This document shows positions 47,346 to 58,354 of a stretch of 64,000 nucleotides of DNA, piece by piece (the stretch's first letter is position 1; each line of letters begins with the position of its first letter). Source of the DNA: Heliocidaris tuberculata (taxonomy: Eukaryota > Echinodermata > Echinoidea > Camarodonta > Echinometridae); the NCBI GenBank assembly GCA_025618425.1, contig CM046850.1, positions 30,655,044 to 30,719,043 on the forward strand. Direction: 5' to 3'. Position numbers and translations under genes: made by a program. The notes beneath the pieces are model-generated. The model did not search any database. It was not told the origin of the DNA and saw nothing but the letters and a program-made list of their open reading frames with translations.

Positions 47346-47394
47346 CAACGAAGACTTTAATTTCATTCCTCGAAAGTGTTTCTCTCTGCCCCCC

Positions 47395-47396
47395 CC

Positions 47397-47440
<44 letters not shown>
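47395..47440. repeat. C run plus (CT)n microsatellite
   Basis: About 20 CT units after a nine-C run, just beyond the putative Arx polyadenylation site. Confidence 0.9.
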
Positions 47441-47454
47441 CTTTCTCGAATTGT

Positions 47455-48510
47455 CGATGATATGATTGAAAATTTGATTGCTAGAGTTGTGATTGAGTGA
47501 CTGATAGTTTGATTGCGAGTACTGTACGTTTGTTCAGTTCAAGTTACAGATCATGAAGTGAGTTGGTTTGTTCAAAGATCTGTTTTAGTGATTGTTGCTT
47601 TCAAATACTGACTGATTGATTTATTAATTCATTTGACTTATAATTTGGTAAATGCCGCACTCCAGACATATCATACAACAAATATGTAATAATTTACAAA
47701 GCTCTTTGGAAACGCTTAGATTTGTAAAACGTGTTATTCAGTATACAAGAACTCAATAATTCATATGTTCATATAATTCTTTTTTTAAGTTCGTGCTTTT
47801 GTGATCTTTAAAATTTTGCTTGATCACTGAGCCATAATCTTTCACTTGATAAATTTATCAAAGCCCCTTGAATGAACCGCTGTTTAGTCAATTTTCGATT
47901 GATTATTTTGATTGCCTAACTGATTGACTGATATATAATGATGTAGCGATTAATTGATTGAGGTTGAATATTTGATTGATTGATTGATTGATTGATTGAG
48001 TTAATATCAAAACGGACTGGCAGATTAATTAATAAACTGAATGTTTGATTGCTTAATTGATTGACTGTATTAAGGGATTGATTCATTAACCCTTTCAAGA
48101 CAATTGACCACATTTTGGGGTTTAATTCAGAGCTCTAACAAATATACCAGATGCAAGGGTAGAAAAAGCAAACATTTCTGCACACACTATATGTCCATTT
48201 TATTTAGCATGACCATATTGCGTTTGATGCCAGGAATTTTTAAAAGGAGAATAAGCTTTAAAATCCTTAAATTGGCAACACATTGAGACGTTCGAAATTA
48301 TTGTTTTTAGTCAAATTTGGCAATTTTAAAAACTTTTTGACAAAGTTCCTAACCATGTATGTTGTTTTCAAAGACATTCAATTTTAGTGAAACCATGTAG
48401 CATTGAAAGAAAAATATTTTTGTTGTCAATTTGAAGAACTAAATGTGATCAATTTAGCCCTTAAATAATTCCTGTCATGAAAGGGCTAATACACTGGAGG
48501 TTTGATTGCC

Positions 48511-48545
<35 letters not shown>

Positions 48546-48660
48546 CTGATTGATTATCAAAGATTAATCAATTCATCAGTTGACTGATTTGTTGAATGTC
48601 CAATTAATTAATTCTTAGGTTAATTGAATATGTACTTGATTGGTAAGCGCATAACAAAAA
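47455..48660. repeat. GATT-rich degenerate satellite
   Basis: Runs of TTGATTGATTGATTGATTG at about 47971-48000 and 48505-48555, with scattered TGATTGA words between 47460 and 48660. It is interrupted by a piggyBac-like MITE at 48090-48485. Confidence 0.75.
48090..48485. mobile_element. piggyBac-like MITE, 396 bp, CCCTTTCAAGACA termini, TTAA target
   Basis: TTAA precedes CCCTTTCAAGACAATT at 48090. The right end is CCTGTCATGAAAGGG followed by CTAA, a one-base variant of TTAA. CCCTTT ends with TTAA targets are the mark of piggyBac-group elements. The interior is non-coding. Confidence 0.75.
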
Positions 48661-51380
48661 TATGATGCCTACAGCCAGTAATAACTCAATAAAATTTTGT
48701 ATAAATCCCCCACCCTTCGCAGACTGAAAATTCTTTTTTTTTTCTTCTTCTTACAAAGAAACCAAGATAATTTTGCTTAATAAAAGACATGAAGCGACCG
48801 TGAAGAAACACTTTTCCCCTTGACACAGGAAACTTCTATACTCTATCTGATGGTTTATAAGGTCTAAAGGCCCTGCAGAAAAACCAACATCTTTCTCTTG
48901 CTACAAACCGATGTTGGGTCATCTTCGTACTTGCGGCCATGTTATCCACAGACATCAATCGAAATTAGGTAGATTCTTCCAGCACCTATTACTTTACCTT
49001 ATATCAATTTAAGACAACGGATCTTTCATTAGATAAAGGCTGTCCGATAAAAAGCTCTGTTTGTCGCAAATTATGAGTCGGGTTTCTCGAGCCTGTCACT
49101 GCCGCGCCCCTCGCTTTTTGTGATCCCACAACTCTCTTCGCGCAGTTCATATATCACTGATTAACGCTCACAAACTGAATTGTGTGCAAATTGGAAACCT
49201 GAAAATGGCAACCATTGGACACCCCATTTTCATGAATATTTGATAGTCTACATGTATATAAAAAGTGGATTGCATATGGCATTCAGTGTTTTCCTTGATT
49301 CTTTAATACAGTCTTTCTAGTTAGATATGAAATGAAAATTTGACATGCCTAAGAATTTATATCTCCGAGTCAGAATATGATGTGGCAGAAGAAATTATTT
49401 CTAAATAATTAACTGATAATTAACTGATGTTTGGGGTGTTTTAGGTATTCAAACAACCCCCCCCCCCCCCCTTTGGTGTTCAAACACCCCCTTTAGGATA
49501 ACCTTAGCTGATAACCTTTGGGGGGGGGGTTTTTATTTTTTTTGCTTGTCAGAGAATTTTGGAAAAAAAATAAAAAAATAAAAAAGTCTTGGGTACGACA
49601 CTGCCTTACAGCAATGATATAACCATCAATCTTTATAGGTGTACAATGCGTACGCAACGAATATAAGAACAAAAAAAAATCGTTGAATGAAATGAACATT
49701 GCTAAATAATTGGATGAATAGAAAACAGCAAAATGAAACATGAATCAAAGAGTCAATATAGAAAGCAGACAATGATAACGACCTATCAGAGAACATCCGA
49801 GCTAAAGTCCTGAGTTAAATGGCTTGCGTTAGTCTAGGCGTCAAGGGGCGCTTTGGCATCATGGGGGGGGGGGCAGTTATCTTATAAACTCGATGAAAAG
49901 CGAAGTAACAAAGCAACCGCATAGGGGAAGAGTGTGGCAGGGTTCTAACATCTTCTTCTCGCATCCTCTTTCCCTCTCCTTTACTTTCTCTTTCTATGTT
50001 TTGCCACGATCGGGGGGGGGGCACGTACCCCCATACCCCCTGTACCTCCGCTTATGCCTAAGTTTGATTGGCGGTTACATTCATTATCGAAGGACACTTT
50101 TTTCAATGGCTCAGGATTCGAACTAACGACTCCATGATTGAAAGAGATCAAACTGTTTTTTTTTTAACTGTGTCCTATAAGGACATTCAGCAGTGGTGCC
50201 ATGCACGGAGTGGAAATGGAGCCAAACAAGGCTTTATTTGCACCACCGCCACACATTTTCGCCTCCCCCGTTTACTTCCGTAGGAAATCTATAAAGATGT
50301 ATCTTGAGGTTGATAGACCCTTTTTTTTTCGTTCAGGAAAAAAAAAATCTGCTATGGGGGGGGGGGGGGGGGGACAACGGTATTTCATTCCAACTCGCCT
50401 TTTTTTTCTTTTTCGTTTGTCCGTGTTGTGGCGTTTTGAACAAACGGATAAACATTTAGGGGGCAGTATCATTTTCAAATACATCCCTTTCACTTTTATT
50501 CATAACGAACGTCCTACCAAAAATAACACCTGATTCTTTCCTGGAGAAAAACCAAATCTACAGAACCATTTTTTTTTAATGACTGAAGGCAGGTTCTGTT
50601 TGAAGGCCAAGACTAATTCTTGAAACCGAGCCACTACTTCAGAGATAAAAGGTCGTTTTCTTACTCCCTAAAACAGATCAGAGACTGCTAAAGATTTCCT
50701 ATCAATCTACACATTTCAACAACAACAAAATTATGGCCCGAGGAAGACGAAATAAACTCTCGAATTCAGCACGCTAACTACTTCTTTCCACGCCTCAATA
50801 TTTCCCGCCATTTCGGGTATTTGAGTATACATTTGTCATGTCCCCGGGCCCTCTTCAATGTATTCCGTTGATGTCGAAAATTTTGTTAAAGCTCTTCATT
50901 CGGAGTACAATTCGCTATCAGGTTTAGCAATGCGAATCTTATTAGTCCCGTCGATTGACATTATTTGTCTAATGTCGCGTAATTAGTTCAAGAACGGTAT
51001 AGAGTGAAACGTGGCTGATTTTCACGGGAGATGGCGTGCTAAATATCACTAAATTAACAGTGTTCGCTTTCCTTAAATTGATTACGAAGCCAATTCCAAA
51101 CATTAGTGGACCACATTTCATTTCGATGTGTATTGCTTACACAGGTTAGGTGTGCGAATTAAAATGTTTATCAAATACACCATCAATCTCTTTTGCTTCT
51201 TGTTTCGTCCTTTCTATTGATTTATCTCTCTCTCTTTTCCACTCTCCATCTTTTTTTTCTATCTTCTGTATAGCTGTCTTTTTCTCTCTTTACACTGTTA
51301 TAGTTTTTTTCGTTATTTTACTGTCATATTTTCTTCCTCTTTTTGTTGTATGACCCTTCTCTCCTGTGTTTCAGTTATAT
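48660..51380. other. Arx downstream intergenic DNA, possible cis-regulatory segments
   Basis: Two stretches look unique and compositionally even: 48960-49250 and 50600-51130 (the latter with GCGTAATTAG near 50988 and several TAAT cores). Between them lie C and G runs at 49459, 49519, 49863, 50008 and 50357 that resemble debris of the C/G-run transposon families. No coding frame is supported. Confidence 0.35.
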
Positions 51381-51382
51381 GT

Positions 51383-51718
51383 CGTTTTTCCGAAGGTTCG
51401 TTTTTCCGAAGGTTCGCATTTCCGAAGGTCGTTACTCCGACGGTTCGTAATTCCGAAAATGAAATAGGGTTCGTGATTCCGAAAATGAAAAAGGGTTCAT
51501 ATTTCCGAAGGTTCGTAATTCAGAAAAGTATATAATGTTAGGCTCTATTGCATATTTGCATTATATATCGGAATTACGAGCCTTCGGAATTATAAACTCC
51601 TTTTTCATTTTCAGAATTACGAACCCTATTTCATTTTCGAAATTACGAACCTTGGAATAACGAACCTTCGGATTAATTCATCAAATGTTCAGAATAACGA
51701 ACCTTCGGAAAACGAGTA
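51383..51718. repeat. Palindromic tandem array of TTCCGAAGGTTCG units
   Basis: The left half has repeated TTCCGAAGGTTCGT on plus. The right half (from about 51570) has the reverse complement ACGAACCTTCGGAAT in the same order mirrored. Longer mirrored blocks such as CCGAAAATGAAATAGGGTTC and its complement pair across a ~40-bp centre near 51550. Unit length is 13-25 bp. Confidence 0.88.
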
Positions 51719-51719
51719 C

Positions 51720-51830
51720 CCCCTGTGTCTCTATCCCTTCTCAACTATCCATTTCCTTTCCCCATCTCCATCTCATACATTAAAAACACCTTTTCAATTT
51801 TTCTACCTCCAATCTTTCTTTTTTTCCCGC

Positions 51831-51873
<43 letters not shown>

Positions 51874-53615
51874 CTTGATATACTCTCAATTCTCGTTAGG
51901 TACCTGAATTCTTATAGAATTCTGTAAATGTTTAAAAATAAGTGATATGAATCGACAAATCTTTGGTTTTGTTTGTTTTGTTTTGTTGTTATTTTGTTAA
52001 TGTCTTCTTTAAAATCATGGTATAGTCCCTTGGTTTTATTGGTCTTTGGGTATTACTTTCCTACTTCTTCTTTTATTTTTGCTCTTCACGAGTCAATTTT
52101 CACACTATATGGACTCATCATTCTAACTTTCTCTTACATTCATGATTGGTTGATATTTTTATTTTCTCGGGTCCTACCTTTCTTTTTATCACATTGTCAT
52201 CATTAAAAATGTTCCAAATTTCGTGCTTGAATATCTGGGCTAGTATAGCTATAGTCTTTTTGTTTTAATGTTTAAAGTAATAGACTTAAGTCCGGCTCAC
52301 ACAAGGAGTCATTTCAATAGATCTCTTTACTAATGTTTTTCAATTTATGCATGTTTTTCTCCAGAATCCTTATAGTTATCAACTATTTAGTGCACCTGCT
52401 AAGCATAATGGCATCTCTGTGGATGGAATCCATTTTTGAATACAGTTGTTGCTATGTTGAGCAAGTCTCTGGCAAGCTTTTGAGTCGTCAAGAGAAACTT
52501 TTGTTCAAGAAGTATGCATGAAATTAGTAAACAGTTCTATTGCGTCAGTACCTGCGCTAATCGAGCCGGTGAAGGCAATAAACATAAACCCATACTCAAG
52601 TTTTTAAAAGCATTGTTTGCATTGCTCATTTTGCATTGCTCATTTTGCAATCAGTTTTTAAACGATATCACTTTTTCATGACGCTTAAAAGACCGCACTA
52701 TTGTCGCCGACGCAGTCCTATACTTCAGGCATAATTATGACGCATCGCGTGAGCCGGCCGGGCTTTGTGCAGATTCGGTAGGCCTCTGTCATCAAGTTGC
52801 GTCTGTTCTCTAGAGGTTACGTCTGTTTCTGGAGGACTGTTGCGTCTTTGCCTGGATAGATGGATATGCCTGAATATGTAAACTTGGAAAAAACAGAATT
52901 GACGCCTCATAAGCAGCCAGTATTAGGAGAGTTGACGCGCAATGACTTCGATTTTTCAAATTGCATTGTTTGACTTGGTTGTATACCAATGGTGCGCATT
53001 ACCACTTAACCTTTCCTTTCCAATAAACTATAAATTACACTCATCCCGGTTCATTACGGGCCATACCAAATAAACGATCATTTTCCTCACGCTCTAATGG
53101 TCGATTTCTCTGCCTCCCCCACTATGTGAATAATGTAAGAAGCAAAGAACAAAAACTTAAACAAATTTTCATTAAAAACAAATTGGCAGGAAATCGGTAA
53201 AATGACACCTGCCATGACATTTGACGTGAAGTATATCCCTACATCGCACCTTCATGGTGGAAAGCGATGCTTGACTACAAAAAAATAGATGTACTCCAGT
53301 CTCTTCTCGCATTATTTCTAGGGAGCTAACATCCCCCACTTATGCCTCTTGTCAAAAAAGAGGTAAAATCGATAAGAATTCCTTGACGAAGCATACACTA
53401 CTTGTCTGAAACTCACGTTTTCAATTTCTTGGTGCCATTCAACGTGTACAAACCACCCCAGTCGCATATAATGTGGCAATTAATTTGATTTAGGCGGTAC
53501 AATAGCGGGGTATCGATCCGTGCTGCAATGACGAAGGGAATCGGTCGTCTGCTCCAGCTATCATTTGGCTATCGCTTGGTTCGCGGGACGAAAACGGGAG
53601 AGTGTGGAGAACAGA
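51720..53615. other. No gene seen; T-rich intergenic DNA
   Basis: C run and (CT)n at about 51829-51873. A short direct duplication TTTGCATTGCTCATTTTGCA lies near 52616-52650. Frames of about 60 codons have no motif. Nothing else recognised. Confidence 0.35.
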
Positions 53616-53621
53616 ACACAG

Positions 53622-53887
53622 GGGCGGCGCCAGGGTATTTTGATAGGAGGGGCAAGACGACCTAAAGATGACGTCATATTTTTTCTCCATTAAATAACAG
53701 GGGTAATATAGAGTTATATGTTTAAGACCTCTCTTTTTGATACTCCTCTTTCTTCTTTCTTCCCTTTTCTTCCCTTTTCTTCCTCCTTTTCTTCTTTTTT
53801 CTTCTTTTTTTTTCTTTTTTCACTACTTGAAAAATCATGGGGGGGGGGAGGTCGCCCCCTCTGCCCCCCCTGTAGCGCCGCCCCTGA
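53622..53887. mobile_element. C/G-run MITE with CAGGGGCGGCGC termini
   Basis: The left CAGGGGCGGCGCCAGGGT mirrors CCCTGTAGCGCCGCCCCTGA at the right, with a G run and CGCCCCCTCTGCCCCCCCTG adjoining. The interior is CT-rich; the minus-strand K/E-rich frame is its translation. Confidence 0.7.
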
Positions 53888-53889
53888 CA

Positions 53890-55800
53890 GAACATGAAAG
53901 ATGACGAATAAATGAAGAAAAATAAAGATACAAGGTGATAGAGGGGAAGAAAGTGAAAAGCTTTTATTAAAAGAGAAGAATAAATACAATTTATCAGGAA
54001 GAAACAGAAGAAACTATTTAAACAGACATCTTTAATTTATTAAAATGTATGCAAATATTTAACGAAAATGATACTATAACTATAAGAAACTATAGTATGG
54101 ATTGAGAATAAATTGAGAAAAGGAACATCAAATGAAAAGAAAATGTGTAGATTTATGCAAGCAGATATTCTAACAACTGTAAAAATTCGAAAAAGTTTGA
54201 AATAGGTAATCATGTAGACATTGTCAGAGGTCTATTGTGATGATTGTGTTTCAGAGAAAAACTAAAAGAGGAACCTGCAGTATAAATTAATGTGTATTTT
54301 CAATTCACTAAATAAAGAATACTATATACGTCATGTACGTTGGCCCATGATCTGATATAATACAATATTTTGTTTCTAACCTTCAATGATTGTAAAATTT
54401 TAATAAATTTTGGATCATTACAATCAACAGCACTTGGTTGTAATGTAAAGGGAATATGAAAAACTTTCTTATAACTCGTTCAAGTGGAATAAGGATTATT
54501 TTCACTTGGTATTTCCTCATAAATCATACAACGCTTTATAAGACAAATCTAGAGTCTTATGATTTGTGAGTACATTATAATTAATCAACTAAAGTCAAGA
54601 AATAATGTATTTTGTTACCATGGAGCTGTTTGGTCACTATATCTTTAGCCTCTTTTATTGTGTTTATTTGCACATATACGTTACCATTCCTAACTATGGG
54701 ATTTAAAGCTATTTCATTCTATTTTGGGAGAACTTAAGAAGGTTATTAAGCGCATTTAAAGAATAAAACGCACTATAATACTGTAATAGCCCGTCATTTA
54801 CTACTCGAAGAAATCAATGAGTGATATAAGGATTTTAAATGAGAACGCTTTGTGGATTGCTTGATCGATCGGCCGAAATTATCCTTCAAGGTTGATTTTT
54901 TTCTTCTGCGAGAACATGTAGTTATTGATATATCCCTTTAACCCTGAAATTTCTATGTTGCGTTTGTATTCGGCATGAATATTGATGATTTTGAAATGCA
55001 TCCTCAATTCGTGTTAAAGTGGTTTCATCAACTAAACAAAAGAGAGAAAAGATAAAAAGTGATATTTTAAATGGTGTGGAATACAAGGAAGAATGATGAG
55101 AGAAAGTTAAGAATACGATGAAAGGAAAGACCGACTATGAGCTTATTAAACATGACGATAGAAAAGGACATTTATTTAACAAGCAAAACAAGACTATAAC
55201 GATTTAATAATAAATGAGAATAAGAATTAAAGAACGATCAGAAAACATGAGAGCAAGAAGAAAAAGGGACAGAATATTGAAGAAAAAAAGATAGAGAAGA
55301 AGATTATCAACAGAAGAAGAGAAAGCGATGAAGAAGAAGGCTATATATAACAAAAATATTAGAATTATTATTATTATAAATAGAACAAGTAAATGAAATG
55401 AAATCAATGATATCACAGAAATAAGGGGAAGAAGAAGAAAAAAAAAGGAGAAGGAGAAAAAGTAGAAGAAGAAGGAGGAGAAGAAAATAAGAAAATGGAG
55501 AAGAAAAAGAAAAGAAGAAGAAAAGACAAAGAAGAGAAAGAAAAAGAACAGAGAAAGAAAGAGAGAAAGAAAAGAAGGATAATAAAATGGTTAAGGAGTA
55601 GAAGGGGAAAGAAAGAAGGAGTGAAGATGAGGCGAGGACAAGTAGGGGAGGGAGAAAGTTATGAATTTACAGAGTTTAATCATGATAATATCACTAAGAA
55701 GAATTAAATTAAAAAGATGCTTTGTCTCTGCTCTCCTTCGCGTATAGACAACCAATATATATATACATTTATATACACAACCCTCACTAGAATGCAGACG
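53890..55800. other. No gene seen; AT-rich DNA ending in a purine-rich tract
   Basis: 54000-55000 is plain AT-rich sequence. From about 55070 to 55640 the plus strand is strongly purine-biased (GAAGAAGAAAAAG), which produces K/E-rich frames on plus and F/L/I-rich frames on minus. No family resemblance. Confidence 0.4.
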
Positions 55801-56006
55801 CCCGAATTCACAAAGGAGAATTGGTTTAAACCATGGTTTAAACCCCCTCCTGGGGTTTTTAAGCGTACGTGCGCACGGAATCTGATCCAATCATATATTT
55901 TCTTTGAGCGCGCGCATGGGCAATGTGCGCTTATTTACGCTTATTTTAGTACGCTTACGGAGGTTTAAACCTTACCCACGGTTTAAACCTCCTTTGTGAA
56001 TTCGGG
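55801..56006. mobile_element. MITE, 206 bp, CCCGAATTCACAAAGGAG termini
   Basis: The left CCCGAATTCACAAAGGAG mirrors CTCCTTTGTGAATTCGGG exactly. Inner arms hold TTTAAACCATGGTTTAAACC and its relative GGTTTAAACCT...GGTTTAAACCT. A long-TIR non-autonomous element without coding capacity. Confidence 0.88.
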
Positions 56007-56241
56007 CCAGAATGTCGCTAATAAAGAATTCTATACAGAGCTTTATAAAGAAAACTACAGGTGTCAGCATATCGAACTCTCTTTATCAGACATCTTGTGT
56101 TATTAGCTTAAATGATTCAACGGATTCTCAAAGAAAGGATTCGAATCGTCTGTGATCGATCGAGACCTTGATGCTTTGTATGTCATCCCACCCAAGGGAG
56201 TTAGCCATGTTCTTATTTGGGATCAGGATCTTTAAAGACCC

Positions 56242-56380
56242 GGGGAGCGTTTCATGAAAGGAAGTTGTCGGATATTTTATCCGACAACTGTTATAAGCTA
56301 CTGAAATCCTTGCATCTGATTGGCTGAGAGCAAATTTGTCGGATAAAATATCTGACAAGTCCTTTCATGAAACGCCCCCC
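56242..56380. mobile_element. MITE, ~139 bp, GGGGxGCGTTTCATGAAAGG termini
   Basis: The left GGGGAGCGTTTCATGAAAGG with TTGTCGGATATTTTATCC mirrors GGATAAAATATCTGACAA and CCTTTCATGAAACGCCCCCC. Loop of about 60 bp. Confidence 0.85.
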
Positions 56381-56514
56381 TGGTCCAATCATACCGATAA
56401 AGGAAACCATAAGTCAGTGGTGGATTCTGGATTCCCTTGAAAGGGGGGGGGGGGGGGGTCACAACACAAGTCCGAAAATCTCTGACAAGCAAATAAAAAT
56501 CTGTCTCTCTTTTT

Positions 56515-56517
<3 letters not shown>

Positions 56518-56562
<45 letters not shown>
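56518..56562. repeat. (CT)n microsatellite
   Basis: About 20 CT dinucleotides in a pyrimidine-rich tract at 56500-56630, next to a G run at 56443-56458. Confidence 0.92.
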
Positions 56563-56639
56563 CTTCATTTTTTCCTTTTATTTTTTCTTTCTTTCTCTTT
56601 TTTATCTTTAATACATTTTTCTTTCAGTGAAAAAAAACA

Positions 56640-58085
56640 TATAAGAGGAACAATTATCTAAGGTATATTTTCAGTTGTATAAATTCTTTGTTCGTCCATA
56701 AATGTATACATTTTTGCAGATAAAGCAAAGGTATATTTTCATTTGTATATCTGTATAATTTCAAGTAAAGTGAGATTTTAAGTGAATTACAAGTACATTT
56801 ATGTGTAAATTCTTTGTTCTTCCATGAATGTATACATTTTTCCATATACGTATATATTTACTTGTAAATTGTAAAAGTTTCTGTTTATACTTTATTCATG
56901 ATTGTAATGTTTCTATTTTTTGTATATTTGTTGATTTCACTGAGAAAAAAAAATGAATAAAAGACTACTTAAAACAAAAACAAAAACAAAAATAAGACAT
57001 ACCAAAAAAGAGAAAGGTTATCACAAGTTTCAGATGTCTATTGGGCCAATATTTTTGCCGGTGTGGAGGGGTACACAATGACTTTGTGCACATTTTTTTT
57101 TCTTTGTATATATACTTACGGTATGCTAGATTTTGTTTTGGCCGGGGGGGGGGGGTACGACTGTGCCCCTTTTGGATCCGCCTCTTTTTAAATAATCTGT
57201 GATTACAAGTAGCCACTATTATATTTTAAACTTTTTTTTTAGTGAAATGTATCAAAGTGATTGCTTGGGGGAAATAGTGGAATATATTGGAGCCGACTAA
57301 CACCACCCCTTCAATCCCCCCCCCCAAAAAAAAAAATGCAAACTTACGGAACATGATGCTTTCCAACCCCCCTCCCCCACCTCTGGTCTGTAAATGATTC
57401 TGCCTCCCCGTTTATCAATTTCTGGATTCCCCACTGCTAATGGTTCATATATGTTAATCGATGTTGACAAAATATCATTAGGTAGCAGTTCTAAATGTAG
57501 AGATAAATAATCGGTTTTACCATCTCAAGTAAGTGAAATAGGATTCACTATCTTTCCAGACTTTTTCCTTTTCTTTGCAAGATCGATAGCCGAGTTTGGA
57601 AAAGGTTATCTTGATAACGGTTGGTATTATGACGGGCTAATTGGATGAAGATTGTGTCTCGAGTCTATTGCAACGAGAGAAAAAAATAAAGGTGTTTTCA
57701 CACAAATATATTCCCCTAGATACTGTTTCGCATAAATACCAGGGAGAAGCGTTAAAAATATCCCCCCCCCCCCCTTTCTTTGGTATTTTCATTTCATGTG
57801 GGGTATATTGATTTACTAGATTTTAAACATTTCCATTATCTATGGCCTTACACAAGTACAAATTAAAAAGTTTTTTTTTCACGCCCCCCCCCCCCTCTCT
57901 CCGCTCCAACTCCTCTTCAAAGTGTTACCATCTTTCCTTTTACCCATTTCCATCTCACTTGCATTTAACCAATATTTACTGGTCCCCCCCCCCCCCCCTC
58001 TCTCTCTCTCTCTCTTACCTTCATCCAAATGCCTTTCACCCCCTCTTTTGTGCACCTTCTGCACCCACCGATGTCAACTTTGGCT
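56640..58085. other. No gene seen; intergenic DNA with several C/G runs
   Basis: G run at 57143-57153 followed by CCTTTTGGATCCGCC (a common right end of C/G-run elements), C runs at 57316, 57763, 57885 and 57986, and short CT tracts. The segment 57540-57700 contains the palindrome TTATCTTGATAA and looks unique. Confidence 0.35.
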
Positions 58086-58088
58086 ACA

Positions 58089-58330
58089 GCCCATGAGACC
58101 GACGTCACACGGAGACCGACATGTCTCATGGGCTTTCTGAAAAGTTGTTTGGAGACCCATGAGACCGACGTCACATGGAGACCGACATGTCTCATGGGCT
58201 TTCTGAAAAGTTGTTTGGAGGCCCACGAGACCGAGGTCACACGGAGACCGACGTCACACGGAGACCGACATGTCTCATGGGCTTTCTGAAAAGTTGTCTG
58301 GAGGCCCATGAGACCGAGGTCACACAGTCG
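58089..58330. repeat. Minisatellite, ~66-bp units, 3.3 copies
   Basis: Units start with CCCATGAGACCGACGTCACA and contain GGAGACCGACATGTCTCATG, GGCTTTCTGAAAAGTTGT and TTGGAGG. Copies lie at about 58090-58155, 58156-58221 and 58222-58306, the third with an internal ~19-bp duplication, then a partial unit. Each unit contains a CCCATGAGA...TCTCATGGG dyad. It lies just beyond the likely importin polyadenylation site. The 114-codon and 86-codon frames across it only reflect the repeat. Confidence 0.93.
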
Positions 58331-58354
58331 TTTTCAAATAAATGAGATAGAAAT

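Larger units (their letters stand above)
46565..47365 (+). other. Probable Arx 3' UTR
   Basis: From the TAA to an AATAAA at 47340-47345, about 780 nt downstream, followed by T/GT-containing sequence. The interval contains a C run (46888-46909) with CAGTGGCGTAGCAACGGG at 46694, probably part of a transposon, and a 147-bp MITE hairpin at 47034-47180. The extent is inferred from the signal only. Confidence 0.5.

Noticed and set aside
53714..53989. Lys/Glu-rich minus-strand frame
   Set aside because: Product of a pyrimidine-rich tract and G run inside a MITE.
57965..58309. 114-codon minus-strand frame with internal repeats
   Set aside because: It encodes only the 66-bp minisatellite plus a CT tract.
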